Source: Brachionus rotundiformis (lineage: Eukaryota > Rotifera > Eurotatoria > Ploima > Brachionidae). Taken from it: 64,000 nt of DNA. Shown one piece after another: positions 1 to 10,967 of this stretch. The notes under the pieces were generated by a model. That model worked only from the letters and a program-made list of their open reading frames with translations, was not told the origin of the DNA and ran no database searches. Position numbers and translations under genes: made by a program. Every line of letters begins with the position of its first letter. Within the stretch, counting starts at the first letter, position 1. The stretch spans positions 736,523 to 800,522 of the forward strand of contig JAESIW010000180.1 of the NCBI GenBank assembly GCA_016802295.1. Direction: 5' to 3'.

Positions 1-1790
1 GTTGTGAAAGATTTCATATTTTTTTGTTTGGAAAGCCATTTAAGTTAATCACAGACAACCAAGCAATCCAGTTCATCTATAATGGATCAAAAGGTAGGTC
101 AAAAGCAAGAATTGAAAGGTGGGGATTAAGGCTTCTACCATATGACTTCACTGTTGTTCATCGACCAGGTAAGGAGAACATAGCAGACTACCTGTCGAGG
201 CATCCTGACCCTGACGAGAAGTCGTCGGATGAGTGGCTTAGCGAAGAGTTTGTGAATTTTGTTGCTGATAATTTGGTTCCGAAATTGATGACAAGGGAGT
301 ACATTGCAAAAGAGACCTTGAAAGACACACATTTATGCTTTGTGAAGTCTTGTCTTGAGAAAAAGTATCTTAATAGAGATGATCAAAAGGCCTTGGGAGT
401 TTTTCACAACATTAAAGATGAGCTAGTTGCAACAAGTGATGGTCTATAGCTTCGTGGTCGAAGAATTGTTTTACCAAAGTCACTACAGGCGATGGCAGTT
501 GATATTGCACATGAAGGACACTTGGGTATTATAAAAACCAAAGGTTTGTTAAGATCGAAAGTCTGGTTTTCAGGTTTGGACAAAATGGTCGAGAGTAAGA
601 TTGGTAGTTGTAGGATTTGTCAATGCTGTACAACTGACAAGAAAAGCAAAGTTCCGATTGTGATGTCCAAGATGCCAACTAAAGTTTGGGATCAAATAAG
701 CGTCAATTTTTATGGACCTTTGCCGACTGGTTAGTATGGATTAGAGATCACTGACGATGGCACAGGATTCAAAGTGGTCAAAATTGTAAGATCAACCTCA
801 GCGGATTCAACCATTTCAAAACTTGATGAGGTTTATGCGGTTCTGGGCATTCCGGGAGCAATTAAGAGCGACAACGGACCTCCGTTTAGTAGTAGGGCCT
901 TTAGAGCGCATTGTGAACACCTAGGCATACGTCACGAAAAAATTACTCCACTATGGCCAAGAGCGAACGGGAAGTGCGAAAGATTCATGCAACAAATGGA
1001 AAAAGTTGTGACCGGAGCTCACATGGCTCGGAAAAACTGGCGAAAAGAACTGAATGTATTTATTAGACCCTTCAACTCTGCTCCACGCTCAGCGACTAAA
1101 GTTGCAACAGTAACTTTGATGTATAATAGTTCAAATCTTACAAAATTACCATGTGTCGAGGAGGTGAAACTAAATGAGAACATGAGAATAGCACTAGAAA
1201 ATGACTTAAAGGCGGCAATCAAAGCAGAAAAACACTGTAACCAAAGGGTGCACGATGGTGCGAAAGAGTTAAAGACTGGTGATTGGGTCTTAGTGAAACA
1301 ACCAAAGCTAAACAAGTTTAAGGCGAAGTATGAACCAGAGCCATATCGTGTGGTTAGTGTCAAAGGAACAATGGTAACTGTGAAAAATGAGAAAAGGGAG
1401 GTAACTAGGAACTGTAGCTATTTCAAGAAAATTCTGTTCGGAGGTGTGCAAGCTAACGAACCTTCTCAAGTCACATCTGAGTCAAAAGTGGAACACGTAA
1501 CAAAGGAGGTGGAACAGATGCCAAGTTTAGAGGACCTAAACCAGTCTGATCATGAGAATGGGGTTGGCGAGAGTTCTGATCGGTCAACAATAGAGTCTGA
1601 TGCTGAGCAGCAAACAAACGAGTATTTTTCTTTTATAAGCTCTGACTCAAGCACACCGAGAGCTTCCGAGTCTGGTGATGGAATCGAAAAGGCTACGAGT
1701 GAGCCGATGCGAGAGAAACATGACAGAGCATGCAAACGGCAAATTAGCTACAAAGAGGCGCGACCATACAATCATGGAAATTCTCAATAG
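1..1790 (+). mobile_element. Ty3/gypsy-type pol remnant (RNase H + integrase), left end outside window
   Basis: One reading frame runs from the left edge to 1790 and is broken only by two TAG codons, at 447-449 and 732-734. It reads as the end of a retrotransposon RNase H (TDNQAIQ, then HRPGKENIADYLSRHP), the integrase zinc-binding H-H-C-C finger (about 500-640), the integrase core (SDNGPPF and later NGKCERFM carry the second acidic residue and the glutamate) and a GPY/F-like tail (EPYRVV...). The first core aspartate expected in the VDFYGPLP-type motif is Asn here (codon 705-707). The order RNase H then integrase, and the motif style, are Ty3/gypsy. Two nonsense codons plus a lost catalytic residue make it a dead copy. 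The C-terminal 120 or so residues are Ser/Glu-rich and of no clear family. Confidence 0.88.
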
Positions 1791-1910
1791 ATTTTTTTAA
1801 AAAACTCTAATTTAGATATATAATTATTTTTAATTTATTTACTTCATCTATTCACTTAAAACTACTTTTGTACCGTTTGACTTAATTTCGTATTATATAA
1901 TTCAAATAAA

Positions 1911-2140
1911 GAGGGGAGGATGTTATGTAGTGGTTTTAGCAAACTTGCATTAGATGCGTGCTTGCGTGGTGTTTGCTAATAAAAATCAGACAACTTGTTT
2001 GGGCTTGGCACCGTATATTTAAACAAACTTATTTTATATTTATGGAAAGTTATTCTTTTAATGAAATAAAAGGAGTATTGAAACAAAACTTAGTGTTTAA
2101 CTTAGTGTTTAGCTTAGTGTATAAAAAAGATTAACAAACA
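1911..2140 (+). repeat. polypurine tract and start of a putative 3' LTR
   Basis: About 120 bp after the pol stop lies a purine run (GAGGGGAGGA, 1911-1920) followed directly by TGTTATGTAG at 1921, the usual PPT/LTR-start arrangement. Within it TAGCAAAC (1937-1944) and GTTTGCTA (1971-1978) could pair. A short imperfect repeat (cttagtgttta / cttagtgttta / cttagtgta) lies at about 2090-2122. No matching 5' LTR is in the window, so the right boundary is a guess. Confidence 0.45.
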
Positions 2141-2534
2141 TTTATTAGCTATTTAAAAAATATTTAATTAAATTAAAGTTGTAATAATCAAATTAATATT
2201 TTATTAATATTGAAATTAAATTTTAAAAATAATATGAGTTGAAAATTTAGATAAAGAAATGAGAGTGATGATGGTAAAATTAAGTATTTATTATATAAAA
2301 CTGAGTGTTGAGAAAAATTAAAAGCGTACATAAAGTAAGATTTAGAATATTTATTAGGGACATTAGTGAGAAAAACCTATCATTGACTAATATTAAATAA
2401 AAAATAATAGAAATAGTTCAAATAAAATTAATAATAGTTATTAAAATAAAATCAAATTACAAATATATATATTGAATTTTATAAGTTATTGATTTATTAC
2501 TAAAAAGTAGCAATAATATTAAATAATAATTAAT
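2141..2534. other. AT-rich spacer, nothing recognised
   Basis: Extremely AT-rich sequence with frequent stops in all frames. No coding, RNA or repeat signal seen. Confidence 0.5.
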
Positions 2535-2819
2535 TTAGAATTTATCAAAATAATTTCTTTCGAGTTGATCTTCGAGTTTCAGACAATTTAGCCTTTTTGC
2601 TAACACGAGGTACTGAAATGGTTGAATCAAATGTAACACCAACGTTTAATGTTGCATCCACTGAAATTTCAATCTTTTCAAAAGATTATTTTTCATTTTT
2701 TTTTGTAGAACTATCTAAATATACACCAAAATCATATTCAATATCTTCACCACAACTATTTTCCAAATCCACTGAACTAATGAGATCATCATCGAAATTC
2801 ACAACTATAGAATAAAATT
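2535..2819 (-). pseudogene. possible decayed coding fragment, minus strand
   Basis: Read on the minus strand, this stretch gives protein-like sequence in one frame, broken once by a TAA next to a poly-A run. It begins with an acidic part (DDDLISSVDLENSCGEDIEY) and ends in a basic tail (PRVSKKAKLSETRRSTRKKLF) followed by a stop near 2535. The composition (acidic block, then a nuclear-localisation-like basic block) is unlike random AT-rich DNA. I do not recognise the family. The plus-strand ORF here looks like its shadow. It lies just outside the tandem array. Confidence 0.3.
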
Positions 2820-2896
2820 TTGAAAAAGGAATATTGCATTTTCGTAACCAAAATTAAATATTGTTTTTTTTTGTTTAAAGCCTTTTTAATTCGATT

Positions 2897-4365
2897 GATT
2901 CTTACTGGATCATTTTTTTTAATCATTAAATCCATTGATTCTCGAAAGTTTGACACTTTTAAAAGAAAATTAAGTTGTAAAAAATATGTTAAAACTAAAG
3001 GTGTTAAAAAATAATTTATCTTTCACTCTGTCTCTATAAAAATATTTATATATTTTTTCTTATAAAAAAATACAACAGTGGGGAAATCTCTATTAGGACC
3101 CAAAGATAAATCTGTCCTGATCCTTTTTGACTAGTTCCATTTCAAAAGTTTCGAAATTTATCTTTCGCTGGAATAGTGTTGTTTTAAATAAGTTTTTTTT
3201 TATAGTATATTCATATATAAATTTTCTTTTCATTGAAAGTTTTCCAATTGAATTTTAAAATTCTGACAATCAAAATGTCAATGAAGTTTCACTTTTTCCT
3301 ATTAGCCGAAATTAGCAAATCGCGTTCACAAGTTCTTGAAGTTCAAAATTTGATTTTGAGATTGATTTTAGTCAAAAGACAAAGGATACAGAGCATATCT
3401 TGTTTTTGTTTTGTACTAAAATTCACAAAGTTTTGAATTGTGCAGAGTTTTGCAGAATCATACTATTGGTGCTACAAACGATGTACCATATGCTACAATT
3501 CACGGAACATGTTTTGTTCCTTCTGAACTTGAGCTTTGGCATTTTTGATATTTTGTTTTTGTTTTTTGCTCCAAATTTCACAATGCCAAATTTATCTCAT
3601 TAGATTTGCAAATTTTCATCGGTATGATAAGTAGAATCTTTAGTTTAATATGAGTAAAACATGGTGAAATTAGTTGGACATTGAGTAAATGCTCTTGTTT
3701 ACACTGGTTAAAGCTTTAAAAGTATCATCAACCCTGAAAAAGAATGGGTTCTCTCCAATTAAAGGCAAAGCATGCTCAAGCTTCATAAGCCATCTCGAAA
3801 TTTAGAGTCTCAGATGATGAATGCAACGAAAAACACGAGGCTCCAGCTTTAAACAGACCAAGACCACAAAATTGATATTGTTCTTGTCTAGATAACAAAA
3901 ATTAAAATTTTGATGTCAATTATAAAAATAAATTTTTTTTTTTCATTAATCTGTTGCTCATTTGTTTAGGATAGTATTTTTCCTTATTCCTAATTATAAA
4001 ATTTAATTTGCCAACTGTATTTTTTTCTGAATCAACTTGGAAGAATAAGAAAATTTCTTTAAAAATATAAATATTGCTAATTAGTTAGGCTTTTAAACAA
4101 GTAAAAATTGAGAAAAATTTAATTTTCTTTAAATAAACTAAATCAATTACATAATACTTAATACCAAAATACCAAAGATCATGCTGCTTATCTAATTTTT
4201 TCTATTTAGTAAATAAAAAAATTTCACTCTTCAAAATGTTAATCTTAAATAAATTAAATTAAATTGTCAACAAAAGATATAAAAAGGTCTCAATCAACAG
4301 GTTCATCATTTAAAATGTCTTGAATTTACATCATTATCTTTAATATTCTTTCTCTTAGCTAAAAA
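2897..4365. other. non-coding 5' part of repeat unit 1
   Basis: About 1.5 kb before the astacin start. Short plus-strand ORFs (3233-3436, 3400-3603) are low-complexity and Phe/Leu-rich and show no family features. On the minus strand, about 3660-3790 gives a short open stretch (WLMKLEHALPLIGENPFFF), perhaps a transposon relic; not assignable. A promoter presumably lies near 4366 but no clear motif stands out. Confidence 0.4.
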
Positions 4366-7300
4366 ATGTTCAAAATTTTTTTATTGCCAATTTTGTCATT
4401 TCAAATTTCAATTCAATATGAATCCAATTTTTTGTTTGAGGACTTTCCTCTGGGAACTTATAAAGATGTAAACAAAAATGTTAAAAAAAGGTAAATTAAA
4501 CCATCATTTTAGGAGCCTTCCAGAAAATATGAGGATTGGACTTTGACCAGTATGATAGTAGTGAACGGAGAGCAAATATCAAATTATAAATCACATTTCT
4601 CTAATTGGATTGACGAACCGGTCAGAATTTTATCTGGAGACTCAACAGGACAGACCAGAAAAATAGTTCGTGAGTATTACTCTTCAAATCAATCATCAAG
4701 ATGGCCAGGTAACATAGTACCTTTCAAAATTAGTTCTGAATTAAGTAAAATTATTTTATTGGATTATTCTTAATTGTTTTTATTCTAAATTTAATAAAAA
4801 TTTAAAGCAAGTAATATGTTTATGAACTTGTCAATTTTTAATGCGATCGAGCATTGGGAAAGCTTGACATGCTTAAGATTTGAAAGGTACGAGTCTGCCA
4901 AGCATTCTAAGACACATCAAGCAGTAGTAGAATTTGTGAAAACTAATATGGGATGCTATTCAGAAATTGGATATCCAAGTTTTCCCAAAATCATGCCAGA
5001 CTTGGTGGTAAAAAGGCGCGTTTTTTTGGAAAAAAATTGTCTCAGAGGACAAATTATTCATGAAATAGGACACACAATCGGATTTTTTCATGAACATTCA
5101 AGAAATGATCGCGACAATTTTGTGGAAATAAAATGGGAAAATATGGCGTTTCCTTTTTTCAATAGGTACAACTTTGAAAAAGCAGGAGATGCCCTCGAAG
5201 AGAAGAGCTTAAACATTCCTTATGACTTGGGCTCTGTTATGCATTATCCAGCTAATGTATTCATATATCTTTTATATATTTTTATTCTAAACAATTTCTA
5301 AAAAGGCTTTTGCAATGGCTTTCTTAAAAACAATTGAACCTAAAGATAAAAATTTGGAATTTTTGCTTGGCAATAGGGAAGGACTTTCATTTTATGATGC
5401 TAAAATGGCTAATTTAGCATATAAATGCTCAGGTAGATTTTAAATTTTTTTTCAATTTTTGTCTTTTTTTAGTTTTGTTTTTTTTTTTACTGTCTTCAAG
5501 TTCATTTAGATAATTGTTTTTTTAACTTAAATTTAATACAAAACTACTGTTTAACATTTTATAATCATTATTTATTGATAAAGTATATTCTTTTGCTATA
5601 AAATTTTAATTTATATGCAATTTATAATTTTTCAATTAAATTATTTTTTTATTTTTTTAAAAAGTGAATCAAGTTTTTAATTTTTAAAAGTATTCAAATT
5701 TTATATATTTAAGGATCCATTTTTTTGTATTTTTATATCACCACGCGTTAATTTTAAAACTTTTAGTGAAGACTTAGTCATAAAGACTTTTAAAATTAGT
5801 TTAAAATGTTAAGCAAACATGTAAGTTAATAAATTATACTCTTATATAAATTGGATATAAAAAAGCTATTTTGGAGAGACGGAATTTTTCAAGTTAGTTT
5901 AGAAAATAAGCAAAATTTTAATTAATAAATAAGAACTATATAAATTTAATTGAATTTTACTAAAAATATAATTTAAAATTTACAGATAAATGCAAAGTGT
6001 CATTTGATAATTGCGAAAATGATGGCTATGTCGGTCAAGATTGTAAATGTGTTTGTCCAAAAGGATTAACTGGAAAGAAATGTGAAATTACCATTGCTAA
6101 AAGTTTATTAAATTTGCAAAATAAAAATAAAAAGACAAATTTTTAATTTTTTCAATTAAGATGAAAAAATTGACTCATTAAGCAATGTTAACTTGACTTG
6201 TGACTTTTCAGATGGTTTGTGTTCATGGTCTCAGGAAAAATTTCGGGATCAGATTGATTTTATACTAAATAGAGGCAACTCTTTTACCGCAAAATATTTA
6301 AATAGTGTGGGAATATTAGGAGATCGCAATTTAACTGATAATTCATATCTTTATATGGATACCTATTTTGTTAAATATAGTTTTGAATCGGCTGAGCTTA
6401 AATCCCCATTAATTAAATTAAAATCTAGAGCAAATTTTTGCTTAAGCTTTTGGTACCATATGTTCGGAAATGACTTAGTCTTCCCGGGAGAACTTAGTGT
6501 TTATCTACATGAGCCTTTTCTAAATCAAAATTTAACCAAAATTTGGTCAAGAGGTGGAAAACAGAACCAAAACCAAAGTGATTGGCTATTTACTCAAATA
6601 GATCTTGAACTCATGTCTGAATTCAGAATTATTTTCAAAGCACAACGACTAGGTGCATTTCTGGGTGACATTGGTATTGATGATATTGGTTTTGAAGAAG
6701 GCTATTGTTCTGAACCTGACACAACTCCAAGTATTTAATTAATTTAAAATAAGAAAATAATAAAATTAAAAATTAGCTGAATGGAGCCCTTGGTTTAGAC
6801 TATCTGGATGCATTTTACAATGTGGAACCGAGTTTTACGAAAGACAGAGATATTGTCAGATTGGAATGGGAGAGAAAAAATGCAATGGACCAGAAAGAGA
6901 TTTTAAGTTGTGTTTGAATCCATCATGTGAGAACTCAACTGATTTTAACTCAACTGGCAATTTATCAATATTAAATTTCCAAGAGCTACCACTAGATTTA
7001 TCAAATAATAGTGTAGTACCAAAAGAAGAACCAGTTGAGCTAGATCCTGAATTGAGAATAGAGAACAGATGTGGAAGAACAATAAATATTGAATTAAATG
7101 AAACAATTCAGCTGACAAGTCCTGGCTATCCGAAAGAATATCCACTAGAAACAGAATGCTCTTATCTAATCAAAACTGATTACGGGTCAAATTTAAAATT
7201 TAGTTTTGAGTATGTAAATATTGAATCAACAGCTATTAGTACTTGTCCAGATAGTGTTGAAATAAGATATAATCTTTTAGGTCAACCTGGTTTGAGAATA

Positions 7301-7435
7301 TGTGGAAGCTATTCGAGAAAGAATTACAAAAAGGTCCTAGAATATACAAGCACGAGTAATTCAGCATTGGTTATATTTAGAAGTGATTGGATTAAGAGTG
7401 GAAATGGATTTTTGCTGAAAATTTTAAGTCTTTAG
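4366..7435 (+). CDS. secreted astacin metalloprotease, SP-astacin-EGF-MAM-TSP1-CUB (copy 1)
   Basis: Seven exons by splice signals and phase: 4366-4467, 4513-4744, 4808-5256, 5306-5432, 5986-6102, 6161-6730, 6777-7435 (751 aa). Exon 1 encodes a hydrophobic signal peptide (MFKIFLLPILSFQIS). The mature catalytic domain begins near RWPGNIVPF. It holds the zinc-binding motif HEIGHTIGFFHEH (residues about 196-208) and the Met-turn SVMHYPA with the catalytic-site Tyr, so it should be an active zinc endopeptidase. Then follow an EGF-like module (six Cys, exon 5), a MAM domain (CDFSDGLCSW start, exon 6), a TSP1 repeat (EWSPW...GCILQCG) and a C-terminal CUB domain (CGRTINI...TSPGYPKEYP). Likely secreted or matrix-associated. 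Introns are 45-63 nt except one of 553 nt. The PNPO-like gene starts 293 bp downstream on the same strand. Confidence 0.9.
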
Positions 7436-7728
7436 ATTATTTTTCATTATTTAAAAATAAATTTATAAATAAAAATCTAAAAAAAAATCTTTTGTTCAAT
7501 TAAAAAAGTTAGATTCACCTTTAATGGCATTTTTAAGGTAATTTAAGGCTTGTTGCAAATCAAAAGTAAAAAATAATTGAATCTAAATTTGAAAATTTAA
7601 ACAAAAATTTAAAATATCTATGTCATTAATCCCATTAATTAAAAATAAATTCTCAAAATTAGAATTTAAAGCTATTTAAAAACTTTTATAAATATGTGCG
7701 CTTATTTTTTATTTCACAAGAAACTAAA

Positions 7729-8482
7729 ATGCCAGGAACAAGTAAAATTGTTATCTATTAGATACTTTTGAATAAAAATTTTAATTCGAAGAAGTAAAGC
7801 TAGATATCAGCACCTTGGAATCTAAAAATCCATTTAACCAATTTGACTGCTGGTTTAAAGAGGCCAAGCAAGATACAAATATAAAAAATCCGAATGCGGC
7901 ATGTTTGGCCACATGTGGATTGTACGTAAGGCATTCGATTGCATTTTATTTGACTTTATTTTTAGGGACGGACATCCGTCTTGTCGAATGATTCAGATTG
8001 AAGATTTCTCTGACAAAGGTTTCCTTTTTTTCACAAATTATGACAGCAAAAAAGCCAAAGAACTAAGTCAAAATAAAAAGTGTGCTTTGTGCTTCTATTG
8101 GGACCATTTGGACAGACAAATTGTTCTCAAAGGTAGAGCCGAAAAAATCGAAGAACATGAATCGATGGATTATTTCTCGCGTCGTCCATTAGCTCAACAA
8201 CTCAAAACTCTTTCATCAGTACAAGGAAAAGTTATCAAAGATAAGCAAGCTTTGGTTGAAAGACAAGAACAATTGGCAAAAGAGTTCGAAACTACGAAAA
8301 AAATGCCTGTTCCAGAAACTTATTGTGGCTATTTGTTTATTCCTGATGAGTTTGATTTTTGGCAAGGTAATGGAGAAGAAATAGATGACCGCCTTCGTTT
8401 TAGAAAAAAACATGATCAAGAAAACCAGGAGTTAGTTACTCTTGGCGAAGGATTTTGGGTGATTGAGAGAGTTGGTGCCTAA
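7729..8482 (+). CDS. PNPO-family FMN split-barrel protein (pyridoxamine-phosphate-oxidase-like), copy 1
   Basis: Three exons: 7729-7741 (13 nt, MPGT), 7792-7921, 7966-8482; introns 50 and 44 nt; 219 aa, slightly shorter than human PNPO (261). Similarity spans the whole fold: NPFNQFDCWFKEA, NAACLATCGLDGHPS, FFTNYDSKKAKEL, FYWDHLDRQ, YFSRRP, DFWQG and the C-terminal ERVGA. PNPO uses FMN to oxidise pyridoxine/pyridoxamine phosphate to PLP. FMN-site positions are largely kept (RM, FFTN, the RQ Gln, FWQG Trp, distal DDR Arg). The substrate-phosphate and substrate-ring positions differ: human Lys100 is Glu, Ser165 is Gln, and the RLHDR motif reads EIDDR, losing Arg225 and His227. That alignment was made by eye. 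The protein may not be a true PNPO. The tiny first exon is the least certain part. Confidence 0.8.
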
Positions 8483-9498
8483 TTATTTCATTATATTAAT
8501 AAAAGAATTTAATAATCTGATTTTTAAATTTTTATTTATTTTTATAACTTTTTAATTCAGTTAGCAAATATACCGTTTAAACTACTTAATTGATATCATT
8601 TAGAAGGACATGTATGAGCAGTCTATTCCAAATTATTAAGTCTCCAACATTGAATCTTCCAACCATATAATTCTGAAAAGTAAGGAAAGATTGAGTTCAG
8701 AAAGTGGTTTCAATCTTTCAGAGAAAGCTACTCTTTATTTTGACTTAAGAATATTAACTAACTTCTTTATAATGAATGCTTAATGTTCCAGATGACTAGA
8801 AGTTCGCAGTTATTATAAACGAGGAAGAATTAATATTATTAATTCTTTTGATAAATTAAAATTTACTAAAAAAACATTTTTAAAAAATACTGCAAAATAG
8901 TGCAACATACTTGGTTGCATTTTTTTAGACTTTGGTGACACATTAATAATTTTATTCGAATTTGTGTTCAAAATTAAGTTAAAAAAACAAAAATTATCAG
9001 TATTAATAAAAAATATTCAAATTTAAATCAAATGAAATGATTTTGAGACCTTTTTAATAAAAATTAAACAAAATTTTAAAAAAGTATCAAGGCTCTATCA
9101 TCGATACCAAAGGCTCTTGGGCTAACTATCCAATCGCCTAAGTAAAACAAACTAGTTATAAAGAAATCAAAATGACTCTATGCTCCGCAACGAGTGAATA
9201 AGGAAAAAAAATTTTAATTTATCAGAATAGGAAAAATTTTTGTTCTGTTTGTTTTAGAAAATCACAATACGAAACTTGGCTCACGAAAAAATAGTCATGA
9301 ATGAATATCTTATTGATATGGAGTGTGATCTACATCAGCTTAATATAGAAGCATACGAATCACAAAAATAATTTTAACTAAACTAATCTTTTTCATTTTT
9401 TTTAAATATTTTTTAGTAATTAATATATTCTTTAATATGTTCAAATTTGAATTTTTAAAAACGATTTTCTATTTTCAATAAAAAACCTAATCGAGTTT
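8483..9498. other. end of repeat unit 1, no firm gene; one candidate exon
   Basis: AT-rich sequence. After an acceptor-like tttgttttag, the segment about 9259-9370 (+) is open and protein-like (KITIRNLAHEKIVMNEY, then LIDMECDLHQLNIEAYESQK and a stop), but no donor partner or family was found. The same stretch lies at about 15861-15972 in unit 2. Confidence 0.35.
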
Positions 9499-10967
9499 GA
9501 TTCTTACTGGATCATTTTTTTTAATCATTAAATCCATTGATTCTCGAAAGTTTGACACTTTTAAAAGAAAATAAAGTTGTAAAAAATATGTTAAAACTAA
9601 AGATGTTAAAAAATAATTTATCTTTCACTCTGTCTCTATAAAAATATTTATATATTTTTTCTTATAAAAAAATACAACAGTGGGGAAATCTCTATTAGGA
9701 CCCAAAGATAAATCTGTCCTGATCCTTTTTGACTAGTTCCATTTCAAAAGTTTCGAAATTTATCTTTCGCTGGAATAGTGTTGTTTTAAATAAGTTTTTT
9801 TTTATAGTATATTCATATAAAAATTTTCTTTTCATTGAAAGTTTTCCAATTGAATTTTAAAATTCTGACAATCAAAATGTCAATGAAGTTTCACTTTTTC
9901 CTATTAGCCGAAATTAGCAAATCGCGTTCACAAGTTCTTGAAGTTCAAAATTTGATTTTGAGATTGATTTTAGTCAAAAGACAAAGGATACAGAGCATAT
10001 CTTGTTTTTGTTTTGTACTAAAATTCACAAAGTTTTGAATTGTGCAGAGTTTTGCAGAATCATACTATTGGTGCTACAAACGATGTACCATATGCTACAA
10101 TTCACGGAACATGTTTTGTTCCTTCTGAACTTGAGCTTTGGCATTTTTGATATTTTGTTTTTGTTTTTTGCTCCAAATTTCACAATGCCAAATTTATCTC
10201 ATTAGATTTGCAAATTTTCATCGGTATGATAAGTAGAATCTTTAGTTTAATATGAGTAAAACATGGTGAAATTAGTTGGACATTGAGTAAATGCTCTTGT
10301 TTACACTGGTTAAAGCTTTAAAAGTATCATCAACCCTGAAAAAGAATGGGTTCTCTCCAATTAAAGGCAAAGCATGCTCAAGCTTCATAAGCCATCTCGA
10401 AATTTAGAGTCTCAGATGATGAATGCAACGAAAAACACGAGGCTCCAGCTTTAAACAGACCAAGACCACAAAATTGATATTGTTCTTGTCTAGATAACAA
10501 AAATTAAAATTTTGATGTCAATTATAAAAATAAATTTTTTTTTTTCATTAATCTGTTGCTCATTTGTTTAGGATAGTATTTTTCCTTATTCCTAATTATA
10601 AAATTTAATTTGCCAACTGTATTTTTTTCTGAATCAACTTGGAAGAATAAGAAAATTTCTTTAAAAATATAAATATTGCTAATTAGTTAGGCTTTTAAAC
10701 AAGTAAAAATTGAGAAAAATTTAATTTTCTTTAAATAAACTAAATCAATTACATAATACTTAATACCAAAATACCAAAGATCATGCTGCTTATCTAATTT
10801 TTTCTATTTAGTAAATAAAAAAATTTCACTCTTCAAAATGTTAATCTTAAATAAATTAAATTAAATTGTCAACAAAAGATATAAAAAGGTCTCAATCAAC
10901 AGGTTCATCATTTAAAATGTCTTGAATTTACATCATTATCTTTAATATTCTTTCTCTTAGCTAAAAA
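9499..10967. other. non-coding 5' part of repeat unit 2
   Basis: Near-exact copy (+6602) of the leader before the first astacin; the same meaningless short ORFs recur. Nothing else seen. Confidence 0.45.

Noticed and set aside
1550..1735. Minus-strand ORF inside the gypsy pol remnant
   Set aside because: Antisense shadow of the retrotransposon frame.
3233..3603. Repeated Phe/Leu-rich ORFs in the leader of all three repeat units
   Set aside because: Low-complexity translation of AT-rich DNA; they recur only because the DNA is duplicated, and the third copy changes the reading end freely.
4491..4512. 22-nt intron between the first two astacin exons
   Set aside because: It breaks the reading phase; using the upstream donor at 4468 gives a 45-nt intron in phase.
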